A DNA stretch of 64,000 nt from Cristatella mucedo (lineage: Eukaryota > Bryozoa > Phylactolaemata > Cristatellidae): positions 10,730,001 through 10,794,000 of the forward strand of contig WPIO01000007.1 of assembly GCA_009760855.2 (NCBI GenBank), written 5' to 3'. A program made the position numbers and the translations under genes. This document shows, piece by piece, positions 34,031 through 44,954 of the stretch. The notes under the pieces were generated by a model, which ran no database searches, was not told where the DNA came from, and saw only the letters and a program-made list of their open reading frames with translations. Every line of letters begins with the position of its first letter. The stretch's first letter is position 1.

Positions 34031-35110
34031 ATGGAGTACCCCAAGAGATCTGTATTTCGTAATCTTTTTACGATTTATAGTGTCCCTCTTGTCTATGCGA
34101 ACACTAGGCACGATCATGACTTGCATTTCATGCAGATCATGCACAGCTGTACCTCAGCTTTGATGTTTCGTTACAATTTAGCTAATCAAACACTCTTACC
34201 CCCTTACCAAGTGCTTAGCAGACCTTCGCCCCTGGATGGCAGCAAACTTTCTCAAATTGTATACCAATAAAATCAACTTTTTAGTTGTGAGCATCCCTTG
34301 TGTTACTTAAGAATTGGAAAGCTTAAACCTCAAATGGGCTCGGTCAGCATATCTCCTGGAACATCTGCATGCAATCCGGATGCCCTTTTCGAAGATGATC
34401 ACTTGCCAGATGACCAAATCAACTCCACAATCAAGTCTCCCCCTTTCAGCTACATAGCACTGCATTAAAATTCGTGTCTGCTTAGACAAAGATACCACAG
34501 CCAATCTGGTCTATGCATTCGCAGTGCACTGTCTAGACTTCTACAATTCCCCACTCGAAGCTTTTCCTGTCCGTGCGATAGGATGCCGAAAGTTGGTGAA
34601 AAACTCTGCAGCTAGGCTTGTCGATCGTACACGTAGGAGCCACCACATTACCCCACTTACCACCGACCTGCAAGCAGGGCATCGACTTCATGGCTTTGTC
34701 ATCTAGTGACTTGTAGGTCTTTTCATTCTCTTACTTTTGCCTATCCATCGAAAATACTTCCTTGCCTCGAAAATACTTCCTTGCCTCTCCTTTTCTTCTG
34801 ACTCAAGTTGCTTAGCAGTGCATCAACATCAAATCTTTTGGAGAGTGAGCCTTTAGTTCGAATGTGCCAAAAGCCCGGAACTCACTCCTGAATGACCTAA
34901 CGACACCCATCTTACTTGACGATGTTAACAAGAAGCTACGAATCCACCTTTTCCTCTCAGCATTTGCTTGTTCCAAGTGTATTCTCATTTGTGTGCCAAC
35001 ATTGTGCTGTTTACCCTTAACCAATTGATATGCCTTCTTTCCAGCATATGCCAAGTGCCTAGAAAGAGATGTAGTTCTCTTAGGGTAGTTTACAAACGTC
35101 TATTTAATAT
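34031..35110 (+). mobile_element. LINE family 1, decayed RT-containing copy
   Basis: In shifting frames the RT reads as PLVYANTRHDHDLHF, then the degenerate YADD region and AQLYLSFDVSLQFS. Further on come LDFYNSPLEAFPVRAI and KNSAARLVDRTRRSHHITPL. The tail is GTGCCTAGAAAGAGATGTAG at 35056. It is old and heavily broken. Confidence 0.7.
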
Positions 35111-35712
35111 TACCATAAGGCTGAGAAAAAAGTTCGTGTGCCATGATAAAATGATTTTATTAATAATTTAACAAAATAATTTAAAAAATTTAATAATAAT
35201 TTAATAGAAAACTGCATGAACTATTTCCCCAACCTTAAATTATTAGTTCTTATTATTGTTCTTATTGTCTTATTATGGAGGAAGGTGAAAGCAAGATACA
35301 ATATGGAAAAGAGTAGTGAGCCACAAACAAGAATTATCCCCAAGTCATGGTCATCCTATCGGCTCTCATTCTTATGGACTCAGCAAGATGACACCTTGCA
35401 GCAGAGAGCATAGTAACATACTAAAGCAGACAAGGCCAGGACCACAAACAGTTCTCACCACAGAGGAAAGAACAGCTACTGCAGCCATACCACTAAGAGT
35501 AGTCCGAAAGAAAGATTTGGCTGCCGACTGTGCAAGTAATCACTGAACTCGTTGTCATGGATTGCTTGCCAACAAAACAGATGTGAGATAAGTTTCAGGG
35601 CTTACCGGCTCGTTTTTTTGCAGCTGGCAAGCTCCCTTTCAGCTCAAGTCAAAAGTAAGCGGTCGACCAGCAGCATCGGTACGCAATCGTCGGGGCACGG
35701 GCTCCCGCTCAC
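35111..35712. other. Intron sequence, no gene seen
   Basis: AT-rich at 35140-35280, otherwise anonymous. Confidence 0.4.
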
Positions 35713-35802
35713 CGAGCCTAGGAACACCACTTTGGCCTGCCCAGCCGTTTAGTCCTGAAGTAGCAGGACCATGTTGAGCTGCAGCACTGGTTGTAACTGC
35801 AT
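35713..35802 (-). CDS. Candidate linker exon of the HOIL-1-like gene
   Basis: A possible 90-nt exon with an acceptor TCTGCATAG and a donor CTCG followed by GTGAGC. It is open in one frame and would encode an Ala/Gly/Ser-rich linker (AVTTSAAAQHGPATSGLNGW, then AGQSGVPRLG). Both ends are phase 1, so it could be inserted between UBL copy 1 (phase 1 out) and the Ser-rich exon at 12315 (phase 1 in) without breaking the frame. Its sequence and its CTCG donor context are loosely like the tail of UBL copy 2. There is no domain to prove it is coding; splice sites and phase are the only support. Confidence 0.35.
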
Positions 35803-36209
35803 CTATGCAGACATAAAGCACATGAGAACTGGGCATTTAAGGTAAAGGACAGCTAACTGCATGCACAGTGGATGCCAGTATGAGGTGGCTCACGGCGGTA
35901 CTAAATAGTTGGGAGGGGACTCACTGGCTCAATGCAACCGTGAGGTATAGGTAAACCTCTCCGATTAGGCTAGCACTGATGTAGACTTGTTTAAAGGTCA
36001 GCTCAGCAAGCAGCAGCACATTAGTGAAGAACAAAAAGCCACACTACTACACTGGTCTGTCTACCCTAAACTAGGCATGCACACAATCAGAACAGAAACT
36101 CGGTCACCTGTGACATGAGACAACATCCACCTGCTGGCCCAAAGCAGTACCACTGGGTTAATGATAATATCACCTTGAGCTTCCTCCATCGAGGTGATTG
36201 TCCATGTTT

Positions 36210-36335
36210 GCAGATAGCAGAACTCATGGACGTTTGATGACATAGCAAAATAGATCCAACCAAAATCAGAAATGAACCCCAGCAGTGTTACACAAGCAGT
36301 GCTGAACTTAACATTTCAAATTTCCCATTGATCAG
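36210..36335. repeat. Copy of the foldback repeat at 14.4 kb
   Basis: ACGTTTGATGACATAGCAAA and AGATCCAACCAAAATCAGAA match 14.54-14.59 kb; further on, CACAAGCAGTGCTGAACTTA matches the complement of 14.43-14.46 kb. Confidence 0.5.
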
Positions 36336-36447
36336 TCAAGTATTGGCTGGGTTATGGAATTTACAATGCACAAAGCTACACTGTTAATGATGCTGATTAA
36401 AAGTCCAAAGCATGTTCCTCGACAAGCCGCAAACCTGTACTTGGTTT

Positions 36448-36590
36448 GGCCACGGGAATAAGGTGGTCACCTTTAACGACTGACGTCAAGGTGAATGCAT
36501 TCGATGACCTCGAGCCCTCTGGCACATGTGAAGCGCTTGGATGGAGATTAAGTTCTCATACTGAGCTATACAAATGAATTTTATTTATTT
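36448..36590 (+). mobile_element. SINE-B copy, diverged
   Basis: Starts TGGTTTGGCCACGGGAATAA, with tail GTGAAGCGCTTGGATGGAGA then TTAAGTTCTC and ACAAATGAATTTTATTTATT. Confidence 0.7.
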
Positions 36591-36846
36591 ATGCAGCTCA
36601 ATGTACTATGATTCAACAAGTTGGGATACAAGTCATATATGATGTAGAGATCGGTAATTTTATTTACATGTAGAAGTACCGCTTCTGCTTTAGAAATGAT
36701 TTGCTTAACAGTCTTTTAATGATTGTCTTTTATGTGGAAATCGTAAAAACTTCGGATCCCATTTCCAACATGTTTATAGAGGTATTCCCCCTGCATAATC
36801 ATTCGATCGCTGGACCAATTTTCCCATTATTTTCTCGACACTGCCC

Positions 36847-36992
36847 TGGTTTGGCTGACGGGTTAAGGTGCTTGCCTTTGACGACCGAGGTCGTGGGCTC
36901 GAGCCCTACAATTAATGTCGTGGGCTCGAGACTTAGGCATATGTGAAGCGCCTCGAAAGAGATTAAGTTCTCTTAACGTGCTACACAAATTA
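36847..36992 (+). mobile_element. SINE-B copy with duplicated B-box block
   Basis: TGGTTTGGCTGACGGGTTAA, then GTCGTGGGCTCGAG twice (near 36888 and 36918), and tail AGAGATTAAGTTCTCTTAAC. A CA/TA microsatellite follows the tail. Confidence 0.8.
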
Positions 36993-36995
36993 GAA

Positions 36996-36997
36996 AT

Positions 36998-37028
<31 letters not shown>

Positions 37029-37040
37029 CATATATATAAA
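36996..37040. repeat. CA/TA microsatellite
   Basis: (CA)n then (TA)n, directly after the SINE-B tail. Confidence 0.9.
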
Positions 37041-37261
37041 CGCAAAAGTATTTACCAGGGTGACTAGTTACCACCACCAAGCTGCTACCCGTCAGTTGAT
37101 TGACTCGCTCCTCGTCTAACAGCACCGAAAACATACGCACGAGGGGTTTTAATATTTTCTATTGTCAGAATAAAGGTTAAACATGCACTAATGGGTACTC
37201 ACATAAATAGAATGTCGGACCATCCCTGTTCTTTACGATTTCCCGCATTTGCCAGAGCATT

Positions 37262-38290
37262 GACTCAAGTCAGCTTTCGGCGAATATCTAGAGGAATGCA
37301 GTCACACAGCAGCTTAAGGCGAGCAAAAAGCATCTTGAGGGAGGTGGAAGACGAGATACTGTTCTCAGCTCTTAAATGAGCACTCCAACCTGTCCCACAG
37401 ATAGTCAATAGGGTTGAGATAGGGAGATTGGCTTGGCCAACTAAGGACTCGGACACCCAAATCGGCAAAGAATTGCTTCATTGCACTTTCAGTATGCTTG
37501 ATATCCCTATCTAATTTCAAAACATAGTCCTCCCCCACAACAGCTATGGCACAGGACATGTCAACATTTTTTTATTATGTCCATGAACACGTTCCTGCCC
37601 ACAATCCCATTGATTCGGCAAAAATTTCCTATGCCGGAAGCCGAAAACAAGACCAAACAAGCACACTTCCACCTCTTTAATTAAGCTTAGACTGTAAGCA
37701 GTCTGGATGGTACTCTTCATTTTTTCTTCGACTGACGAAAGCCTTCCACTTTCCATCTCCGTGGAACATGAATTTACTTTCATCGGTCCATAGAATACGG
37801 CTTCAGTCGGCAGCTGTACAGTGAGCATAATCACGGGCTCACTGCAGATGGCATTTTCATTGTCATTTGTTAATTAACGGCTTGCGTTTACTAACTCTTC
37901 TGTAAATGCCGTGCCCCGAAAGTCTCCTACGAACCGTATCAACATGTACAGCCTCTCCGATGGCTTCTTCCAAGGTCTTAGAGAGAACTCGACGTAGTGC
38001 TTTCCTTCGAACCAGTACAGCCAGTTTTAGCAGTCATCCCATTTTGTCGTCGAACATGGGCAGGCGGAGAGTGGTAAGGCATCCATGCTACCACCCTGAA
38101 AATACTTCTTCGGGTTAGACCTGACAGATTCCTTGCTTATACCAAGCTACCGTGCCACCTTCACGTTGCTAAGACCCATTTTGTGATAGGAAACGATCTG
38201 GCCTTTCACTTCACTATTTAGCTCCTTCGTCTTTCCCGTTGCATACAAGCACCGTATAAGCAGCTCCACTCGAGTGGCGTGGACAGGAAG
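37262..38290 (-). pseudogene. Decayed Tc1/mariner transposase
   Basis: Minus-strand fragments of a DD34E/D-type transposase appear in order. A helix-turn-helix-like part (LGISKESVRSNPKKYFQG in a broken frame, near 38100) comes first. A middle part reads VFYGPMKVNSCSTEMESGRL (near 37800). The classic third-acid block WPSQSPYLNPIDYLWDRLE lies near 37380-37440. The tail (LLCDCIPLDIRRKL) matches the C-terminal SMPRR region of Tc1 proteins. Stops and frameshifts separate these parts. No clear terminal inverted repeats were found. Confidence 0.8.
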
Positions 38291-38451
38291 TGAAAAACCA
38301 ACTCCTCTCCTGTGCACAAGTGCATGAGCAGAAAACCGTTATCCGCTTGGATTGCAAGTAGGATAATCGACCTGCCTGTCACAACTCTAGCTTTGCCATT
38401 TTTAAAGGTAAGATGCCGTTCCAGGCCACCTATGCGTTTTTTGTTTCTAAC

Positions 38452-39062
38452 AGTTATAATAATAATAATAATAATAATTCACTTGATAAAGCGCCCTCAG
38501 AGAACTTAATCTCTCTCTAGGCGCTTTTGCTGTAAAGTGAAATGCCATTGAATGGTAAGTAAAATCATGCTTGAAAAAAATAAACGAAATGAATAATATG
38601 GTTAGGGGTGACATGCACAGGGTCAGCATGCAAATGTGGTTAGTGGCAGCATGCACAGTGTCAGCACGCATAAGCACATCAAGGACGAATCACAGGGACC
38701 CACTAAATGCTGTCCTAAATAGGTGTTTTTAAGTTCCTTTTAAATGTGGTCAGGTCAGGGGATGTTCTGACGCAGGTCAGGAGGGAGTTCCAGGCTTTGG
38801 GAGCATATGAACTAAATGCACGGTCTCCAAAGGATTTAAGGTTTGTATGAGGTATTTCTAGACTGTTGGATTCCGAAAAGCGGGTGGTACGATGCTTGGC
38901 CTGATGGGGTAGTATATCTGACAGATAGGCTGGAGCCATAGAATGAAGGGACCTAAAAGTGAGCGACAAAACCTTGAAGTCAATCCGTTGCTTGACTGGT
39001 AGCAAGTGCAGGTCGGCGAGAAGTGGAGTAATGTGGCAACTGCGACGCTCACGACAGACAAG
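38452..39062 (-). mobile_element. LINE family 1, 5'-truncated copy
   Basis: 3' tail complement with ATT-type repeats at 38452-38480, then an open frame [20 protein letters not shown] to [20 protein letters not shown]. It ends abruptly at the next LINE tail. Confidence 0.9.
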
Positions 39063-40231
39063 TTATAATAATAATAATAATAATATTGCACTTGATAAAG
39101 TGCCCTCAGAGAACTTAATCTCTTTCTAGGCGCTTTACATTTGCTGCAAAGTGATACGCAATAGAATAGTAAGTAAAATCATGCTTGAAAAACAAACAAA
39201 ATGAATAACATGGTTAGGGGTTACATGCACTGGGTCAGCATGCAAATGTGGTTAGTGGCAGCATGAACAGTGTCAGCACGCATAAGCACATCGAGGACGA
39301 ATCACAAGGACCCACTAAATGCTGTCCTAAATAGGTATGTTTTTAAGTTTCTTTTAAATGTGGTCAGGTCAGGGGATGTTCTGATGCAGGTCGGGAGGGA
39401 GTTCCAGGCTGTGGGAGCATACGAGCTAAATGCACGGTCTCCAAAGGATTTAAGGTTTGTACGAGGTATTTCTAGACTGTTGGATTCCGAAAAGCGAGTG
39501 GTACGATGCTTTGCCTGATGGGGTAGTATATCTGAAAGGTAGGCTGGAGCCATAGAATGAAGAGACCTAAAAGTGAGCGACAAAACCTTGAAGTCAATCC
39601 GTTGCTTGACTGGTAGCCAGTGCAGGTCGGCGAGAAGTGGAGTAATGTGGCAACTGCGACGCTCACGACAGACAAGCCTAGCTGCAGAGTTTTGCACCAG
39701 CTGCAATCGCCTGATCGCACATGCTGGTAGGACTGTAAGCAGTGAGTTGCAGAAGTCGAGACGAGATGTCACGAATGCATTGACCAACTTGGACGTGGTA
39801 TCCTTATCTAAACAAGCCCGAATTTTAGCAATGTTATGAAGCTGAAAATAGGCTGATTTGACTGTGGAGCTGATGTGGTCGTCTAACGAGAGGTCGCTTT
39901 GGAATATGACACCTAGATTTCGAGCTGATGCAACTGGAGATATGCTGGCAGAGCCAATTTTGAAAGTCAGCCTTTCCAATTTCTGAATAACACTAGGTTT
40001 GCCCATAACTAGTAAGTTAGTTTTATCATCGTTTAGTTTTAGAAAATTTGCTGCCATCCATGATCGGATGTCATAAATGCATGCAGCAAGTGAGTTGAGA
40101 GAATTTGAGGTGCTCGAAGGGTGGGAGGGATCAAAGCAAAGGTACAACTGAGTGTCATCCACATAGAAGTGAAAGCCTAGATTGTGCTTGGCAATCACAT
40201 CATCGTAGACTCGGTCATCGTAGTGGGTCAA
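39063..40231 (-). mobile_element. LINE family 1, best-preserved copy (309-codon ORF)
   Basis: About 1.2 kb with an uninterrupted frame (40231-39302) for the last part of ORF2. It includes the catalytic YVDD at 40165-40154 ([14 protein letters not shown]), WMAANFLKLNDDKTNLLVMG, the thumb ([19 protein letters not shown]) and the end [19 protein letters not shown]. The 3' tail lies at 39063-39130 next to ATT-type repeats. It is 5'-truncated, so not autonomous, but intact enough to be recent. CR1/L2-like by its C-terminal AWNSLP motif. It lies sense to the host gene, in the intron after UBL copy 1. Confidence 0.92.
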
Positions 40232-40471
40232 TTTTTTATGTAAACAGTCGGCTTATGTAAAAGCCGGCCCACACCGGTGGGGGATACATATGAACGTTTG
40301 TACTAAGTACCTTCCATGAATTTGCATTTATATAGTTTTTGGGGGTAAGTTTGGCAGTAGTAGGAGTTATCCCTCAAAATGGCCGCTAATAGGGGAGTTG
40401 TCCCTCCAAAGCATGTTTAAACAAGCGAGTTTACACATTACATGCCAACAGCTCCTGAATGAAGTACTTAC

Positions 40472-40809
40472 TGACGTCAGAGGCTGAAAATGAAGTGCTG
40501 GCAGCTGGATCCTGCATTACTAGCTGCCACAACTCGTACAGATCTCGTTGCTCAGTCTGAGTAGCAGCAGTGAGTGAAGATTTCAAGTACAGGCAGGCGT
40601 CAAACTGCGGCAAAGCAAAATCCAAAGCACTTATGACGTCGGCGTCATCCCGAACTTTCCCATTTATAACCCATATCTGTTGCCCCGGCGGTGGCAAGTT
40701 GTGCTCCAGACACATCAGCATCTTCAGGTCGAGCACGGAGTATGCCGGCCTCACTGTCAACCGTATGGAAGGACCGGTTCTGACCTGATCAGCGATTCGC
40801 ACCCAGACC
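40472..40809 (-). CDS. RBCK1: HOIL-1-like gene, UBL exon copy 1
   Basis: Encodes a ubiquitin-like domain of HOIL-1/SHARPIN type, which in known LUBAC members binds the UBA of HOIP. The reading frame is open for 112 codons, from VWVRIADQVRTG through IRLTVRPAYSVLDLKMLM and QQIWVINGKVRDDADV to FDACLYLKSS. It matches the family landmarks: the V-W-V start strand, L-T-V-R-P, S-V-x-x-L-K, Q-x-W-V-I-x-G and a terminal Y-L strand. The acceptor is a pyrimidine tract ending TTTTGCAG at 40810; the donor is GTCA followed by GTAAGTACTT at 40471. Phases are 2 in and 1 out. A tail after the UBL (LYELWQLVMQDPAASTSFSA) precedes the donor. Exon 1 lies 146 bp upstream and joins in frame. Confidence 0.88.
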
Positions 40810-40955
40810 CTGCAAAAGTAAATGTAAGCTCAGTAGAAGCTGCCCCCGTAGTAACAGGCACGTGCACATCAAGAGTCAGGTGGTGCCCGTGCTCCACCAA
40901 CATGACCGAACTTCTGCGGCTTGCAACGCTTTAGGGAAGGCAGGACCATACTTAC

Positions 40956-41119
40956 ATCGAAGTGGCACCCACTGGTGCTGCCGGCTGAAGGGCAGCTCGA
41001 TTGGCAAGCTCGTAGGCCTGATACATAGCACTGCTGCTGTCACCTGCCTGCACAGCAGCTTCGAGGCTCTGTAGGGAGCACTGCTGCTGCTTCGGGGACT
41101 GATGCTGCTGCTTCTGCAT
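40956..41119 (-). CDS. RBCK1: HOIL-1-like gene, first coding exon
   Basis: The first 54 codons of a HOIL-1 (RBCK1) orthologue, the LUBAC subunit that joins linear ubiquitin signalling. The ATG at 41119-41117 has A at -3 and is the first Met after an in-frame TGA seven codons upstream. The peptide is Gln-rich (MQKQQHQSPKQQQCS), then has a short helix-like stretch (SLQSLEAAVQAGDSSSAMYQ, then AYELANRAAL). This resembles the N-terminal region of vertebrate HOIL-1, which has a similar Ala/Gly-Asp pattern before its UBL and helps tether LUBAC. The exon ends in TCGAT at 40956 followed by GTAAGTAT, leaving codon phase 2. Joining to 40809 makes ATG-GTC-TGG and reads straight into the UBL. The exon could also join the second UBL exon at 16503. 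Family and splice assignment are strong; the start codon is inferred. Confidence 0.8.
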
Positions 41120-41225
41120 TGTAGCAGCTGCAAGAGCTCATTGTGCAGACACGCCAGGCCCGATGGTTCCCTTACCTACAACACCCATCGCCATAACACC
41201 ATAACGACAGCGAGAGAGAATGAGA

Positions 41226-41379
41226 TAATAATAATAATGCACTTAATAAAGCGCGAGAACTCAATCTCTCTCTAGGCGCTTTACATTTGCTGCAAAGGGA
41301 AATGCAATTGAATGGTGAATAATATCATGCTTGATGAACAAACAAAATGAATAACATGGTTAGGGGTGACATGCACAGG

Positions 41380-41383
<4 letters not shown>
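41226..41383 (-). mobile_element. LINE family 1 3' tail
   Basis: ATAATAATGCACTTAATAAA, CTCTCTCTAGGCGCTTTACA and GGTTAGGGGTGACATGCACA, followed by a GA microsatellite. Confidence 0.85.
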
Positions 41384-41428
<45 letters not shown>

Positions 41429-41436
41429 AGGGAGGG

Positions 41437-41467
<31 letters not shown>

Positions 41468-41476
41468 GAGACAGAG
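41384..41476. repeat. GA, GGGA and GACA microsatellite
   Basis: (GA)n, then (GGGA)n, then (GACA)n in sequence, starting within the LINE tail. Confidence 0.95.
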
Positions 41477-42099
41477 ATTGAGTGAGACAGTACAGGGAGA
41501 GGCGATGACTGACTCGGACTAAACAGTGTAATAGAAAGCTAAGTTGAAAAACGAACCAGATATATAACTACTTGGGCTCTCTAGCTGCAATCACAACAAA
41601 AAAAGGATTAAATTGTTGCCTATCTCGGATGAGTGCAGCCACAGACACAAATAAACGAGTCGAAACTGCAGACGAGGCAGCAGTACCTATGTGGGCATAC
41701 AGACAAATGTCAAAGAAACGATTGATAGCTATTGGTAGCTGGAACCCTATTTAACAACGACTGATTTATCAAAAACTCGGCTATGTCCAGACGACATTGC
41801 CAAGCACTTGCCCTAATATGCTAGCCTGCGGCCCAACAATGATTAGTCCGAGTGGCTGCATTCTCGCAGATGGTAGCTGGCATTCCATGCTCACTTTTTC
41901 ACTTAGGTTGCTGATTCGGTGAAGCAAATGCAACATTCAGATTAACACACGTTGTGCACGTACATGTACATAGAGGTTATATGCAGGCAAAGGTGCGTGT
42001 GCGCTTAAACCTTTTCAACTACGGATGCCACATTACACGACTGTTTTTGCACATTCCCCTGGCACGGCTAACAGTTGGAAATGTACGACCTACTAGCTT
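41477..42099. other. Upstream flank of the HOIL-1-like gene, no gene seen
   Basis: Anonymous sequence between the microsatellite and the GC-rich block. Confidence 0.4.
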
Positions 42100-42700
42100 T
42101 ACTCCTGCTCTTAAAGCAGCCGCCCCCTCAGTGCGGCCCTACAATGGTGCCGGCTCCTCGAAGAGGCGCTCGAAACTGCTGATGCGCATCACGCACGCTC
42201 TATCAGACGGGAGGGTACTGCAGCGAAGCTGCTCCAGCGATCCTTGGCCTTGTGACTAAACGGAATATTTAATAGGCGCTTGTCTTTCAAACTTTACATT
42301 AAGGGGCTTGGTTATTTCTCATTCGCATGCACGCAAATTTCTAACTGGAGCCGCGCTTGGGCTCACGAGGTTTACAAGCAACAAGGCGGCCGCGAACACG
42401 GCAGCGTTTTGGGGACGGGACAGCGTTCGCGGCACCAGCGGCACAGAGTTGCTCGGCAGCTGCTCCTCGACAACTCGACAACCGGAAAAAAATGTGACAA
42501 AACCGCGGCGTCGATTTCAGACGGCGGTAGTTCTAAGACCAAAGCCATTCGTTCACTCACGCCTGGTCGCGGATACGACTCTTTCACCTCGGAGGGGGAC
42601 AGCAAGGCTCGCAACAGGAAGAAAAGTCGGGGAGACCCGCAGAGTAAACTTAAAACTCCATCAATTAACGTATTTTCCTGGCATTTGCTTAAACAATGCC
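42100..42700 (-). promoter_or_regulatory. GC-rich, CpG-containing block upstream of the HOIL-1-like gene
   Basis: About 600 bp that is much richer in C, G and CpG steps than its surroundings (for example GCGGCCGCGAACACGGCAGC, GGCGTCGATTTC, TGGTCGCGGATACG). It has no recognisable repeat and lies about 1.0-1.6 kb upstream of the gene start. It may be a promoter or non-coding first exon, possibly bidirectional. Several short overlapping open frames occur on both strands but none resembles a protein. No TATA box or known site decides the transcription start. Confidence 0.3.
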
Positions 42701-42828
42701 TAATTCAGCATTGATTTTGTAGTGATACATGAGCTAGGTGACCGCATACGAGTAAAATCAGATACATTACTTTTCATAACGCCCACCACGTACATCCGGA
42801 AACGCGCTCCAGGCACTCTGGGTGAGTC

Positions 42829-44090
42829 CAAGTGTACGTCCGTCTTCAACTCCACAAAGCCATAAAGCTTAAATGGGTGCTACGCAGGAGAGTTTTCTAT
42901 AGCGCACCGAAAGCCTGCACTCGGGCAGCTCTCGGGCTAGCCGCGATACTAGCCCTTGCCTTAGTGGGTCTGACTAGGGCACCTAGAGCAAGCCCAAGCG
43001 GGCGGACTAGCCAAGAAGAATTAGGTAGGGGACACATTAGTTAAGCGGGAGCGGAGCGAGGCGTCAGTTTGACAGCGAGATCCGCTAAGGCTAGAATGGA
43101 GCTTGGTCAGACAAAGAGCAGTCAGGACGAGGACCGACTATTGTGCTCCATTAGACAAGGAGCAGTCAGGACGTGGACCGACCACTGTACTCCAAGGATG
43201 GCAAGCTGGCGGAGGAGCCATCCAATAAATTACAGGCGGAAGAGAATAGGCCGAGGACAGACACCGAGAGCTAGGGTCCGAAAAAAATAGCAGCTACACT
43301 CAAGGTCAAGAGGGCAGAGAGAGAAGAGAATAAACGAGAGGACTGACAGAGCTAGTGGCTGCAGCGTCGGTAGTCAATACGAGACTACGCCTCGAGAGCA
43401 CGAGAGTCGAACCTACGGTGACGAATAGCTGAGTGCAACTTTGACTGCGCGGTTGTGTTCTGCCGGCTACTCAGTTAGCTGCTCATATCTTGATGTGCTG
43501 TAGCGGTCCGCCTTCGGGGTCGGACCATCGCTAGCGACGCAGGCGTGTGGTTGCTTATTGTAGTCGGGCTTCGGGAGTTCTCACGCAGTTAACTCCGCCG
43601 GTCCGGTGCGCGCCGCGTAAAGCGCTTGCGCCGGCGCGTAACCACTACTGACAGGCCCACAATAAACTGTTTCGTGACCCAGTTGTGGCCGCCTGTGTTT
43701 TAACCGCGCTGCAGCGCTGCACTACACCGTCCACCTGTAGAGAGTCGGGGACGAGCTTCTGCACGGTTACAAGCCTAAAGGGTCAGCAGGGCGGTCGAGG
43801 AAATGAGTAGCAGGAGAGTAGCAGCTCAGGACGGCTGGAAAAGACGGGTCACAGTCTGGAGCAGGGAGAATAAATGGGAGACATTGCCTACTGATAGTGG
43901 CACTGAGTTCCACAGTCCAGGACCTGCAGAAACAAAATCCTCCGGTAACAAACGGTCGTTAAGCTTGGGAATAGAAAGGCTAATTTATTGTCCACGGAGG
44001 ACTTCACGGCACGAGGAGTTGGTGCAGCAGTTCAGCTAGGTATGAAATAGCCAAGCTGTGGCCGGCCTTGCGGGTCAGCGAAAGAAAATG
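42829..44090 (-). mobile_element. LINE family 2 copy split by a solo LTR
   Basis: Reverse LINE family 2: tail complement CTTCAACTCCACAAAGCCAT at 42840, then an 856-bp insert, then AATGAGTAGCAGGAGAGTAG, GAGTTCCACAGTCCAGGACC and, near 44050, the complement of the TYLAELLHQ-type region. Confidence 0.75.
42916..43771. mobile_element. Solo LTR, 856 bp
   Basis: Starts TGCACTCGGGCAGC and ends TGCACGGTTACA, flanked by the 4-bp duplication AGCC (42912-42915 and 43772-43775) inside a LINE family 2 copy. A polyadenylation signal AATAAA lies at 43661 (plus-strand reading). The LTR is CpG-rich with no ORF or partner LTR nearby, as expected after LTR-LTR recombination. Confidence 0.7.
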
Positions 44091-44950
44091 TACTCGCTCG
44101 AGTCATTAATCGTTAATAGGGATCGAGCATGATAGCTAACTGTGAGGGCAGTCTACTCTGTGGTTTCGTGGTGGATTCAAGTAGATTTTGATAGTGGACA
44201 TCGATTTGAAGCTCTGCTTGCACGACAACGCGTGAGCGAAATGCCATGTCATTTGGTGGGTGCATTCTAACGACCATATTCTACAAAATTCATTTGAAGC
44301 TCGGGCTTTGCGCCACCAATTTGCGCTCAATCTATTGCGACTAACCCTAGATTTTCGCTGAGCTAAAGTGGTTTTCGGTGGATCGAGCTGATTCACTGAG
44401 TACATTGATATTCACAGAGAAAATTTGAGAAAAGAACCATTCGGAGACCCTGTCGAAGACTCTCAATCAAGCAGTGAGAATTAGTCAGCCTTAGGAAGTA
44501 ACCGACTCAATATCTAACTCTGGAGCGCTCAAATTTACAGCTGCTTGCCCCACGTCCAGAACATACTTAGCCGACTTCAGACAGCTGGCTGGATGTCGTC
44601 GTATGTGGCTGAGAAACAGGGTGGAACTTACGTGGGAGCTGTGATACCAAGGCAGCATCCAGGAAGGGCCCCATCGTTCGGCAAAACCTTCGAGCTTTGT
44701 GGGGCGATAAACCACTTCTTTGCTGTGTGTGCAATCGTGTTTTTGCTTCGCTCTGTAGCACCACATCGTTCCATAGCTGAGACCGTGAATGCCGCCGCTA
44801 CTGCTATTGAGTGTGATTTGAATGCCTTCAAACTTTGCCTGGTGTGCAATAGACCAAGCGTCGATTTGAGATGCTATTCCTAGTGTCCTTTAGGAGTGAC
44901 ATGAAGTGCGGGTTGATAACGGAGCCACTTGCTAAGTGGGTTTTACCTTC
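44091..44950. other. Anonymous sequence with unassigned ORFs
   Basis: Overlapping frames on both strands at 44491-44883 (up to 112 codons) show no recognised homology. Confidence 0.35.
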
Positions 44951-44954
44951 ACTC

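Noticed and set aside
42280-42714. A 144-codon plus-strand ORF in the GC-rich block.
   Set aside because: Other frames of similar length overlap it on both strands; there is no domain and the block is better explained as a promoter.
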